Shown here one piece after another: positions 27,963-36,368 of a stretch of DNA of 64,000 bases. Where the stretch lies: the NCBI RefSeq assembly GCF_902810435.1, contig NZ_LR778174.1:1289501-1353500 (forward strand). Direction: 5' to 3'. Every line of letters starts with the position of its first letter. The first letter of the stretch is position 1. Made by a program: the position numbers and the translations under genes. Source of the stretch: Veillonella parvula (GTDB taxonomy: Bacteria > Bacillota > Negativicutes > Veillonellales > Veillonellaceae). The notes beneath the pieces are model-generated. The model saw nothing but the letters and a program-made list of their open reading frames with translations, searched no databases and was not told where the DNA came from.

Positions 27963-28451
27963 TTACAATGTAATATATTCTACTATTGTACCATGCTCTT
28001 CAATAAGTTTAACTAGTTCTTTGCCTTGAAGCCACACGGTCGCATCATTTTGGTTCGGATGTATGCCGATTAAATTATTTTCGTAGTCCGCATCAATATA
28101 ATAATGTACCTTACGGTCCTCATCATGGAGCAAGCAAAATGGAGATACATGACCTGGTTTAATCTTCAATATATCCCATAGTTCTTCTTCGGAACCAAAA
28201 GAAATTTTTTTAAGTTTGTGATCTTTACGAAATTGTTTTAAATCTACACGCTTTGATCCACGAACGGTAATTAAATAGTAATGCTCCCGCTTATGGTCTC
28301 GAATAAATAGATTCTTCGCATCCCACTCAGGATACGGCAACTGCACATTTGGCTTATCGTCCATACTAAATAATGGTGCGTGATCTGTAATTTCAAAATC
28401 GATATGATGGTCACGCAAACAATCATATACGCCTTGTTTATCTAAATTCAT
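27963..28451 (-). CDS. YbaK/ProX-family prolyl-tRNA editing deacylase
   Basis: About 162 residues of the YbaK/aminoacyl-tRNA deacylase fold. Typical segments are DFEITDHAPLFSMDD, KNLFIRDHKREHYYLITVRG with the conserved Lys, and GHVSPFCLLHD. The family clears Ala-tRNA(Pro) as a free-standing domain related to the ProRS editing insert. The ATG at 28451 has GGAAG 5 nt upstream; a GTG four codons earlier overlaps it. It directly abuts the AT-rich defence-like operon and marks the end of the core-like sequence on this side. Confidence 0.88.
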   Translation of the reverse strand: MNLDKQGVYDCLRDHHIDFEITDHAPLFSMDDKPNVQLPYPEWDAKNLFIRDHKREHYYLITVRGSKRVDLKQFRKDHKLKKISFGSEEELWDILKIKPGHVSPFCLLHDEDRKVHYYIDADYENNLIGIHPNQNDATVWLQGKELVKLIEEHGTIVEYITL

Positions 28452-28491
28452 TATTACTTCCACATAATATCAACTAAATCTATAGACTTTT

Positions 28492-29400
28492 CTAATAATA
28501 GTTTACCCATAAAGGTTGTGTTCCAACAGCCTTTTCAACAGAACTTATCCAATCTGCAACTTCTTGAAGCCTAATTGATAACACTTCATAATCAATAACA
28601 CCTTCATCTGCATCATCCCATAATTTATTCAATGCAGATTTAACTCCCTCTTCAGGAAAAAATACCCCATCATGTTCAAAACTATCAAACAATGCGCCCG
28701 TTCCATTTTTTTCGCAAATTCCATTTGAATTAATTAACCATCCGTCAAAAGTTCTCTTAATTATATATATCTCTTCATGAGCATATCGACGAGTGTAAAC
28801 AATAAATTTCATTTCTCGATTTAAGCTCAAATCACTTTTATTAGACAAAATAATCCCTTCTTTTTTTATCTCAGTTAATAATGCATTTAGACAATCTATA
28901 TTATCATAGAATTTTATTGTATCCACCTCTGGGTCAAGCCTTCTATTAAAAAGTAAATATTTATTAAATATAGGCATATTTCCCCAGTGTAATAACGGTA
29001 ATATACACTCAATTTTTTTTAATATATCTCGGTATTCTTCAGAGTAAAAATTTTTATATCGATTTCGTTTTATATCTTCATAATACCTACCATATATTCT
29101 TATAAAATCAGCTTCTGCAGCGCATAAAGAATCCTTTATAATGGTTCTAGATAAAAATACTTTTTCCAGAAAATTTCTCATAACCGAATTTAGTATAAAT
29201 ACATTACTTTCTTCTGTAAAAAACTCAGAAACGAAGTATTTAAAATCATATTCCTTAAAAGCAAACCAGTTTTTAATTTCTGTTTTTGTAAATATATAAT
29301 TATCAATTATTTCTTTATCAATCAAAAATTTAACTATATTGATTTTAAGATTTCGTATACGCACCTTACTCCATAAACTTTCATTTTCAGAATCACTCAT
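28492..29400 (-). CDS. Unknown protein, last gene of the MBL/STAND/radical SAM operon
   Basis: 302 residues, with no family recognised. The N-terminal 160 residues are helical and basic/aromatic (SKVRIRNLKINIVKFLIDKE). The C-terminal part is acidic and includes REMKFIVYTRRYAHEEIYII and a terminal ADWISSVEKAVGTQPLWVNY. There is no signal peptide or transmembrane segment. It starts 16 nt after the radical SAM gene behind an AAGGTG site and is the 3' gene of the cluster. Base composition is as AT-rich as its partners and unlike the ProX-like gene that follows. It could be an effector, an accessory protein or a modification substrate. Confidence 0.7.
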   Translation of the reverse strand: MSDSENESLWSKVRIRNLKINIVKFLIDKEIIDNYIFTKTEIKNWFAFKEYDFKYFVSEFFTEESNVFILNSVMRNFLEKVFLSRTIIKDSLCAAEADFIRIYGRYYEDIKRNRYKNFYSEEYRDILKKIECILPLLHWGNMPIFNKYLLFNRRLDPEVDTIKFYDNIDCLNALLTEIKKEGIILSNKSDLSLNREMKFIVYTRRYAHEEIYIIKRTFDGWLINSNGICEKNGTGALFDSFEHDGVFFPEEGVKSALNKLWDDADEGVIDYEVLSIRLQEVADWISSVEKAVGTQPLWVNYY

Positions 29401-29416
29401 AATACACCTTAAATAT

Positions 29417-30433
29417 TTACTCTATACAACTAATCGAAAAACACGGACAACCACCATGACAAAATTGATAGTGTTCACAATTCATACATTTGTTCGATTT
29501 AAAAAACAATGTCTTTCTTATCTGATTAAAAACTAAGGAGTTTTGCCAAATCTCCAATAAAGAGGTACTTAAAATACTTTCACCGTTTAACCCTTGACCA
29601 CACATAAACGAACAGGGATAAACCATCCCTTGCTCAGATATAAATGCTGAATACCTTGATGCTTCACAATAATCTACACTCTCTAGAACTAGACTATTTT
29701 TAATCATAGTTAGATGTGATATCATGCAGCTATCAAAACCTACTTGACAACGTGAAAAGTTAATTACATCATATAAAAATGTTGATAATTCTTTTGTTGA
29801 TTTCAAGACAGTTCTTTTCTCTAGACCAACTGGTTTATAATTCAAAAATATTATAGCATTTACCTTATCAATTATTTCTAAATTTAAAAGATCTCTAGCT
29901 TTCGAAATATTATCCGCATCTAATACAAAATGAATATTTACCTTAATATCACGATTAAAACATTCTTCAATAAGTGTTATTGCATTATTATATGGTTCGT
30001 ACCAACTAACGGCCAAAGCACCGCAATATACCTTAGTAGCATCTAGAATTTCTGAAGTCATACCATCTCCATTTGTCGTATATGATGGTATTATATTATT
30101 TTCTCTAGCAATTTTTAAAAAATCAACAAAATCAGGATGTTGGTTGGGATTTCCTCCTCCTAATGCTACTTGAAATACTTTTAATTCTTTTGCTTCATTA
30201 ATGATATCTCTATATAAAGAAGTACTCATATGTTTGCCAACTTTACTAGAATTTCTATAGCAAAATGAACAGTTTCTTTCACAATAATTTGTAATAGAAA
30301 TATCAAGTAATTCTGGACCTGATTTTTTCCAGTTATTACAATTATCAGCTCCATCTAAACGAATAGTTTTTCCAGTATTCTCATCAAATAGAGCTTTATA
30401 ACCATATTTATCACTAATAAAACGCATTACCAT
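29417..30433 (-). CDS. Radical SAM/SPASM-type enzyme
   Basis: 338 residues. The radical SAM cluster motif CERNCSFCY holds Cys51, Cys55 and Cys58. The barrel includes the GGGNP motif (VALGGGNPNQHPDF). The C-terminal third has a SPASM/twitch-type Cys set (YPCSFMCGQG, then CMNCEHYQFCHGGCPC), which binds auxiliary Fe-S clusters. Enzymes of this layout usually modify ribosomally made peptides or proteins, for example by thioether or C-C cross-links. The start is either ATG 30433 or ATG 30427; the latter forms a TAATG junction with the upstream stop. The adjacent NSSSTSF-motif protein is the natural candidate substrate. Confidence 0.85.
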   Translation of the reverse strand: MVMRFISDKYGYKALFDENTGKTIRLDGADNCNNWKKSGPELLDISITNYCERNCSFCYRNSSKVGKHMSTSLYRDIINEAKELKVFQVALGGGNPNQHPDFVDFLKIARENNIIPSYTTNGDGMTSEILDATKVYCGALAVSWYEPYNNAITLIEECFNRDIKVNIHFVLDADNISKARDLLNLEIIDKVNAIIFLNYKPVGLEKRTVLKSTKELSTFLYDVINFSRCQVGFDSCMISHLTMIKNSLVLESVDYCEASRYSAFISEQGMVYPCSFMCGQGLNGESILSTSLLEIWQNSLVFNQIRKTLFFKSNKCMNCEHYQFCHGGCPCFSISCIE

Positions 30434-30840
30434 CCACTAATATTTCCATTAAAGTAAATATCATCCTCACATACTATAAAACTTTCACAACAAAAATATA
30501 CTTCTGCAACTGTCTCAGCATCAGATCGAAATGTACCAAAAAAAACATCTTGACCCATATTTATAAGTTCTGTTACTTTGCTAATAGTATTTTCATTAAA
30601 ACCTTCTTGTTTCAAAAAATTCTCTATATCTATACAATGGGGATCCTCTTTTATAACATCGATAATATTTCTTTTATTTACCTCAATAGAGTCAAATAAA
30701 TCTTCAAAAAACTTATTGAGTATACATTTATTTTCTACTCCAATAGATTCTAGAAAAGAGGACTTATTAAGATCATTTTTTGTAGAAATAATAAATGATG
30801 TAGATGAGCTATTTGTTACAAAACCATTTCTAATCTTCAT
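30427..30840 (-). CDS. Small protein with N-terminal MKIRNGFVTNSSSTSF motif
   Basis: 137 residues. The N-terminus MKIRNGFVTNSSSTSFII matches a recurrent leader-like motif (KIRxGFVxNSSSSSF) that I know from many phage and Clostridia/Negativicutes proteins of unknown function with varied C-terminal parts. The remainder is acidic, with repeated DVIKEDPHCIDIENF-type helices and a Cys pair (VYFCCESFIVCED). It overlaps the upstream gene by 11 nt and the radical SAM gene by up to 7 nt, so the three are translationally coupled. I infer that the Ser/Asn run is a recognition or modification site, but no chemistry is proven. Confidence 0.75.
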   Translation of the reverse strand: MKIRNGFVTNSSSTSFIISTKNDLNKSSFLESIGVENKCILNKFFEDLFDSIEVNKRNIIDVIKEDPHCIDIENFLKQEGFNENTISKVTELINMGQDVFFGTFRSDAETVAEVYFCCESFIVCEDDIYFNGNISGW

Positions 30841-31240
30841 AACTAACCTCTACCAATAACCGATTAATAATTATTAGAATTTCATCATTAAACTCTATAA
30901 GATTCTGTATATTATAGCTATTGCTATAAGGATTTAGCTTCCATAATATCTCATTATCCTTAAAAGATAATTTTTCAATATCCTCATAGTCAATTAATTC
31001 TTTATTGTATAAGAATTGTATAAAAGATGAATACTCATTTTTGTAATATTTTTCATAAAACTCAGTTAAATTTATACCACCTGATAAAATATTATTTAAA
31101 ATGCGCTTAACATAATATTCACCAAAAGAGTCTTTTCGCATTCCACAATTTTTAATTATTTGTTTAATAATAAATTCTGGTGTAATATCTGACTTCACTT
31201 TTAAGTAATATGTTTCATCTAATCTAATAATTATACACAT
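30830..31240 (-). CDS. Unknown small protein in the defence-like operon
   Basis: 136 residues with a beta-hairpin-like start (MCIIIRLDETYYLKVKSD), then helices (GEYYVKRILNNILSGGINLTE) and an Ile-rich C-terminus. The overall pattern, a short protein just before a radical SAM gene, is compatible with a peptide-recognition (RRE-like) or chaperone role. However, no clear PqqD-type signature is visible. It begins 1 nt after the trypsin-STAND stop with a GGGAG site inside that gene and overlaps the NSSSTSF gene by 11 nt. Confidence 0.65.
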   Translation of the reverse strand: MCIIIRLDETYYLKVKSDITPEFIIKQIIKNCGMRKDSFGEYYVKRILNNILSGGINLTEFYEKYYKNEYSSFIQFLYNKELIDYEDIEKLSFKDNEILWKLNPYSNSYNIQNLIEFNDEILIIINRLLVEVSYED

Positions 31241-31241
31241 C

Positions 31242-34019
31242 TTATTTCTCCCATATATTAGTTAGCTGATCAAAAATACTTCTATAATTATCCTCTATTA
31301 TATGAGACTTTAAATTACAAATTCTATTATTACAGTTAGCTTCATTTAAAACTGAAAGAATATCATTCACATTCTTTTTTATAAATATATATGTATTATT
31401 AATACCAACGTATTCTTCAAGTATTTCTAAAGATTCAGATGGAATGATAGAGTAAGCTTTTTGCCATAAGTCATTAATTAAATTGGGCATTATATGATAA
31501 ATAAATATCGATAATTTTAACGCATCAACATAATTTCTTCGCTCTACTAAAATCTCAAAATTATCAATTGATCTTTTAATAAACTCATCACCCAATATCA
31601 CATAATTATTATAACTAAAAGCTTGTTCATATCTATTATTTATTTTAAATGGAAACAACTTTCGAATAATCACATCATATTTTCCAGGAGTTTTAGAAAA
31701 CTCTAGTAAAAAATCAAACAACACATCAATAGAGCTATTTTTAAAATATCCACGATCTCGACGATTTATTAAAAATTTACATATTTGTATACTATAAGGA
31801 CCTCCATTAAAAAGATGCTTCTTCCATAATTGAATATCATCCTCCCTGATATATGAGTCTTCTAAGTTCCATATATTTTTCCAATATATAGAACTATAAT
31901 TTGAATACTTTTTAATGATATTTTCAATTTCTGATGACTCAGTTCTTGATAGGAAAAAGATATACTTTTGTACTCCTTCTAATATACTCCACTTATTATC
32001 ATGCATATCTCTCCAAAATTTTGGGAAAATCTCAGCTGCCTTTTCTAAACGTACTATATATCGAGTCAAACAATAATCACGAAACTCATCAAAAGTAAAG
32101 CTTATTATTTCATCAACATCCTCTACAAATCCCTTTTTTAATCTAAATTCTGTTTTAAAAATTACATCGGATTCCAATAATTGATAAGCAATTTGTAAAT
32201 CTTCTGAATTTAGTTCATCCAATCGTATATGTGAAAATTCTTTAGTATCAATCATAATCTCAGCAATGTGTTCTATAAGTTTATCAAATAGATTTCCATT
32301 AATTTGATTCCCACTATTAATTAACTCTAATTTTTTTAAATCATAATATTTCTGAAATAAAGAATATTTGTATATATCATATAAATGTACTTGACGTTTC
32401 TTTTTATTGACTTCACAAAAAAATCTAAGCAATAGAGTATCTCTAGTTAATTGATCATAGACTGCCTCTGGTAATGTACTTTCTAAAATTTCTACATCAA
32501 AAAACTTTAAATAGCCCTTGAAAATTCTTTTTTTAGATAAATCAGACCTAAATTGCCTCATATTCATTCTACAAAATTGTCTTCCAAAATTATCATCGGA
32601 TAGCATACCGAAACGCTCATCATACTTTTCATTCCTTGTAGATAAAATTATTTTTATATAAGGATACTTTAATAATTCTGAAATTGATGATTTTATATAG
32701 TTTCCAAAATTATTAAGTGTTGTATTTTCATTAAGACCATCAATTACAATAACAATAAAAGTTCCTGTTATCTCCCACAGTTTCATCAATGACTTTTTAA
32801 CATACTCTTTTTCCCATTGATTATTTATAGTAATTACCTCTAATATTTCTGTTGCCGGATTTTCAATAAAGCTTGAAGCATTGAAATAGAATGTTGGAAT
32901 ATTTCTTTTTACAAGAAAATTAGATGTAAAATCACATAAAAAATTAGTTTTACCTTGGCCAGCATTATTAGTAATTACTACTATACGTTTAGAAATAAAC
33001 TCCAAGTAATTAGCTATTTGTTTTAGCTTAAATTCAATAGAATTATTAAACATACTTCTATGAATAAAAAAATCTTCAAGATTCTCTGAATCGTTATAAT
33101 CAATCTTTTTTTTAGCTATTTCAATTATATTAATATAATGTTTTATTTTTGCATCTACATTGCTCAATTGATTAAAAAAATTATTAGGAGAAATTTTTTC
33201 TGAATATTCTGCAAAAGAAATCTCTTCGCCCTTTAAAACTTTATTTATATTTGAATAATCTAATGATTGTAATTCATCAATTGATTTACTTAAAAATAAA
33301 ATTGGATCACTAAAGTATCTCATATTCTCTTTAAAAATATCATCTTCCACAAAGATACTAGGGATATATTTCGCGCTCTTCTTATTTTTTTCAATTTCAC
33401 ATAATGTTTGACTTTTACTAGTATCTAAAAGTTCATCTATATATTTACTTTGAGTAATCGCTTCACCAGGCAAATATTGTCTAAACTTATTTATAGATGT
33501 AAATCCAATTCCCAATACACCAGATTGATCCGTAACTTGTATTTGAACTATCCCCACGGCTCGACTATTAAGAATTATAGGGGATCCAGAAAGACCACTA
33601 TAATCTTGAAGTTTCCCCTTTATAATACTTCCAACTTCATAGTCACAATGTATGAGTGTATTATTACTAGGATATATACCTTTTCCACTTAAAGAATGTT
33701 CTATAAGTAAATATGATCTATAACCTTCTATTTCCACTCTATCTTCTTCAGAAAAAATTTCTTGATCAGTAAAAAATAAAGTATCTGATTGCTCATAAAA
33801 TAAATCTTTAAATTTTAAATCATGTATTTTAATTAATGCTATATCATTACCATGAAAAATAACATCACCCTTAAAAGTTTCATTTAGATATTCAACATTA
33901 ACACGTTCATCAGGTGAAATGACATGTTCAGCCGTAATTACAGTACAACTATCAATTACTATACCGGTACCATACTTTTCAACTTCTTCTTGTTTTATCT
34001 TCACAATATTTGAATACAT
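31242..34019 (-). CDS. Trypsin-like protease - STAND/NACHT-like ATPase fusion
   Basis: 925 residues. Residues 1-190 are a trypsin-fold protease with the triad visible: ITAEHVI (His32), HGNDIALI (Asp59) and SGLSGSPII (Ser144). There is no signal peptide, so it acts in the cytoplasm. Residues about 320-560 are a STAND-type P-loop ATPase with Walker A NAGQGKTN (about 352-359), Walker B IVIVIDGLNEN (Asp427) and sensor ILSTRNE. The C-terminal 360 residues are helical, as expected of a sensor/repeat region. Proteins of this type oligomerise on sensing a ligand and unleash the N-terminal effector. The pairing with an MBL gene 16 nt upstream resembles AVAST type I anti-phage systems. Very low GC. Confidence 0.85.
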   Translation of the reverse strand: MYSNIVKIKQEEVEKYGTGIVIDSCTVITAEHVISPDERVNVEYLNETFKGDVIFHGNDIALIKIHDLKFKDLFYEQSDTLFFTDQEIFSEEDRVEIEGYRSYLLIEHSLSGKGIYPSNNTLIHCDYEVGSIIKGKLQDYSGLSGSPIILNSRAVGIVQIQVTDQSGVLGIGFTSINKFRQYLPGEAITQSKYIDELLDTSKSQTLCEIEKNKKSAKYIPSIFVEDDIFKENMRYFSDPILFLSKSIDELQSLDYSNINKVLKGEEISFAEYSEKISPNNFFNQLSNVDAKIKHYINIIEIAKKKIDYNDSENLEDFFIHRSMFNNSIEFKLKQIANYLEFISKRIVVITNNAGQGKTNFLCDFTSNFLVKRNIPTFYFNASSFIENPATEILEVITINNQWEKEYVKKSLMKLWEITGTFIVIVIDGLNENTTLNNFGNYIKSSISELLKYPYIKIILSTRNEKYDERFGMLSDDNFGRQFCRMNMRQFRSDLSKKRIFKGYLKFFDVEILESTLPEAVYDQLTRDTLLLRFFCEVNKKKRQVHLYDIYKYSLFQKYYDLKKLELINSGNQINGNLFDKLIEHIAEIMIDTKEFSHIRLDELNSEDLQIAYQLLESDVIFKTEFRLKKGFVEDVDEIISFTFDEFRDYCLTRYIVRLEKAAEIFPKFWRDMHDNKWSILEGVQKYIFFLSRTESSEIENIIKKYSNYSSIYWKNIWNLEDSYIREDDIQLWKKHLFNGGPYSIQICKFLINRRDRGYFKNSSIDVLFDFLLEFSKTPGKYDVIIRKLFPFKINNRYEQAFSYNNYVILGDEFIKRSIDNFEILVERRNYVDALKLSIFIYHIMPNLINDLWQKAYSIIPSESLEILEEYVGINNTYIFIKKNVNDILSVLNEANCNNRICNLKSHIIEDNYRSIFDQLTNIWEK

Positions 34020-34035
34020 GTCTTACTCCAAATCA

Positions 34036-35193
34036 TTAAAAGTATATTTTAGATTTCCCAAAATAAGTCTTGTATTTATAAGTTAGCTCTAAATTAGATA
34101 AAATTGCTTTTCTTCTAATATCATAATTAAAATAAAGTTCAGAAACATCCGATTTTATAAGTCTTGCTAAAAATTCGTCTTCAGGGTGATTGCGACGGCC
34201 ATTTGTAGAAATGAATGCTTTATTAAATTTAATATTCTCTAATAAAGCAATATTGGGTTTAGTTGTTCCATGATGAGAAATTTTAACAAAATCATATTTA
34301 TTACTAGCGACTTTAATCCAATCAGAACTTTCAGAATCTGCCATAAAAAGAAATTTTCTACCTTTATATGACATCTCAACAACAATTGATGCACGATTAA
34401 CATCATTCATTGGGGCTAATGAAGATGTTCCAATCCAAGAATCTATATCTATTGGTGATACACCAATTTGTGAGACTGGAATATCAGATATGGCTTCACG
34501 CCCCATACTTAAGAGCATATTTTGTAAAAAAGTTAAAAAATCCTTTTTCTTCAATTCATAATTGGGGCCTAAAGAATCAATACAAACTTTATTAATCCAA
34601 GATTCTAAGTTTAATAATAGTTTTTGATTAGGATTTAAACATCTAATAGAATACTCTCCTTGTTTTAATCTAACACCTTCAACTATTGGTCTTCCATCAT
34701 TGATAGAATTGAGATTATAATGATTTTCTTCACATAGCAATTCAAATGTCTGTGCCAAATTTGCAGAAATCAATCCCGCTCCAGAACCTATGAGACCTAA
34801 AAATTGTTCAAAAACCTTACCATATTTTTCTTCATTTTTACTTGATAATTTCTCGACAACATGTTTTTGTAATATAGTACTATGTTTTATCAGATTAAAA
34901 ATCCCATTAAACCATATTTCTTCAATCTGAATTATATTTGGATTTAAATTATCACCATTATCCTTTAAAAATGAAATAGCCCCTCCAATATGATCTTCAT
35001 CATAATGGGTAATAATAAGAAGCGAAATTACATAATCTTCACTAGATAATCTTAATAATAATGGCTTTAATTCATATTCATACGTTGATTTATATCCACA
35101 ATCAATCAAAATACATCTTTTATTTGCTAATTGTAGAAGCACACAATCTCCAGATTCCGCTTTCAACAAATGAATAATATTACATATATTCAT
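34036..35193 (-). CDS. MBL-fold metallohydrolase, first gene of the defence-like operon
   Basis: 385-residue metallo-beta-lactamase-fold protein. The metal site reads IITHYDEDHIGG (His63, Asp65, Asp67, His68), with Asp in place of the usual second His. Later come FLFMADSESS (bridging Asp) and VKISHHGTTKP (His). The plan resembles the ComEC-type C-terminal MBL domain, whose relatives act on nucleic acids or nucleotides. A 130-residue insert separates the two metal motif groups. It has no signal peptide. It opens a six-gene leftward operon with 16 nt to the trypsin-STAND gene. AGGAA precedes the ATG. Confidence 0.83.
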   Translation of the reverse strand: MNICNIIHLLKAESGDCVLLQLANKRCILIDCGYKSTYEYELKPLLLRLSSEDYVISLLIITHYDEDHIGGAISFLKDNGDNLNPNIIQIEEIWFNGIFNLIKHSTILQKHVVEKLSSKNEEKYGKVFEQFLGLIGSGAGLISANLAQTFELLCEENHYNLNSINDGRPIVEGVRLKQGEYSIRCLNPNQKLLLNLESWINKVCIDSLGPNYELKKKDFLTFLQNMLLSMGREAISDIPVSQIGVSPIDIDSWIGTSSLAPMNDVNRASIVVEMSYKGRKFLFMADSESSDWIKVASNKYDFVKISHHGTTKPNIALLENIKFNKAFISTNGRRNHPEDEFLARLIKSDVSELYFNYDIRRKAILSNLELTYKYKTYFGKSKIYF

Positions 35194-35289
35194 AGTAATT
35201 CAGTTCCTATAATCATATAACATCATATAACAAAGTTTAATAGCAAATAATTTGCAAATAGAATCATAATTTTAGTAATTTAGTTCTAC

Positions 35290-36312
35290 TTATTGGGGAA
35301 TTTTATAGGTACCATCAAATACAAATAATTCAGGATGTTCATGTACGAATGATTCTTCATAGATTCCATCATATTCATATACTACATCATCTTTTTTATC
35401 GAGAAAATCGAACAACTCCTCTTCATTTTCCCAGTCTTTCAAAATGGTCCATCGTTCTTCCCTATCAAATGGAATGGACCCACCAAAATAATCGATTACA
35501 GATTGTAAATTATCTGCTAATGGATCCATCTTGAAGAGGCGTAAGCCAGCTAGAGCATCCTTCCATACAATACCCGTAGAGTTATAGAAGAACTGATGAT
35601 GACCACCATTATTAACCTCTGCGAAGTACCAAGATATAGCATTAAGGTATCGCTGTTCTAAAGTAAAACCTTTAGCAGATTCTAAATAGTCATCATAAGA
35701 ACCATAAATATTGATAGTCCAATACGCAGGCTCATTGATAGTCCACATATCATCTGTAGCTTGGATTTCTTCAATAGTAATGGTCCGATGACGAGGTACA
35801 CCTTCTCGTTTCTTCTTTTTCTCTGCTACATAATTGCTATAAGCTTTACATAACTCAGGATACTCTGCTTCACACTGTTCAAAGTCCATCTGCATATAGC
35901 ACATATCAATGACTTCAAAACAGTACGATTTTATATCATCCAGATTCTTTTCCTGAGCTAAACGTACGCCCTGATCTACTAATCTTAGCATCTGTTTCAT
36001 AATATCTGATGTATACGATTCATTATTATCTAAAGCAATGGCTCCATACGCATAGGCACAGCGATAATACCACACCGCATCACGATATTTTTCATCAATA
36101 GACTCTAATACCTTAATTGCCTCTTTTTCATTGCCATTATTGTTATAAGCTCTACCGAGCTCACCTAACAGAGATATAGATAAATTTTCTGTGCCCACAC
36201 TAGTTAACACATCAATAATAGTTTCTACTTGTTCAGTATCATTAAGATCTTTAACAGTTTGTAATTGCTCTATATCAGAAAGTGCTTTAAATTGTTCAAC
36301 CGTTAATGTCAT
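35290..36312 (-). CDS. TPR-like / DUF4375-domain protein (immunity-like)
   Basis: 340 residues. Residues about 35-165 form TPR-type helical repeats (LLGELGRAYNNNGNEKEAIK, VWYYRCAYAYGAIA). The C-terminal half contains YLNAISWYFAEVNNGGHHQF, characteristic of DUF4375 (DMP19-type). DUF4375 proteins often sit in bacterial immunity-gene arrays, where they may neutralise contact-dependent or secreted toxins. The TPR module is clearly homologous to that in the next upstream gene, so the two arose by duplication with exchange of end domains. AGGATG precedes the ATG. Confidence 0.78.
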   Translation of the reverse strand: MTLTVEQFKALSDIEQLQTVKDLNDTEQVETIIDVLTSVGTENLSISLLGELGRAYNNNGNEKEAIKVLESIDEKYRDAVWYYRCAYAYGAIALDNNESYTSDIMKQMLRLVDQGVRLAQEKNLDDIKSYCFEVIDMCYMQMDFEQCEAEYPELCKAYSNYVAEKKKKREGVPRHRTITIEEIQATDDMWTINEPAYWTINIYGSYDDYLESAKGFTLEQRYLNAISWYFAEVNNGGHHQFFYNSTGIVWKDALAGLRLFKMDPLADNLQSVIDYFGGSIPFDREERWTILKDWENEEELFDFLDKKDDVVYEYDGIYEESFVHEHPELFVFDGTYKIPQ

Positions 36313-36368
36313 TATGCCACATCCTGTCGTATTACAAATATAGTCTTATAGTTAACATTATTTAGAAA

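Noticed and set aside
35194-35289. Attachment-site repeats bounding the AT-rich operon
   Set aside because: Short repeats (CATATAACA; AGTAATTCAGTTC/AGTAATTTAGTTC) occur only within this gap, not at the other end near 28470, and no integrase is present.
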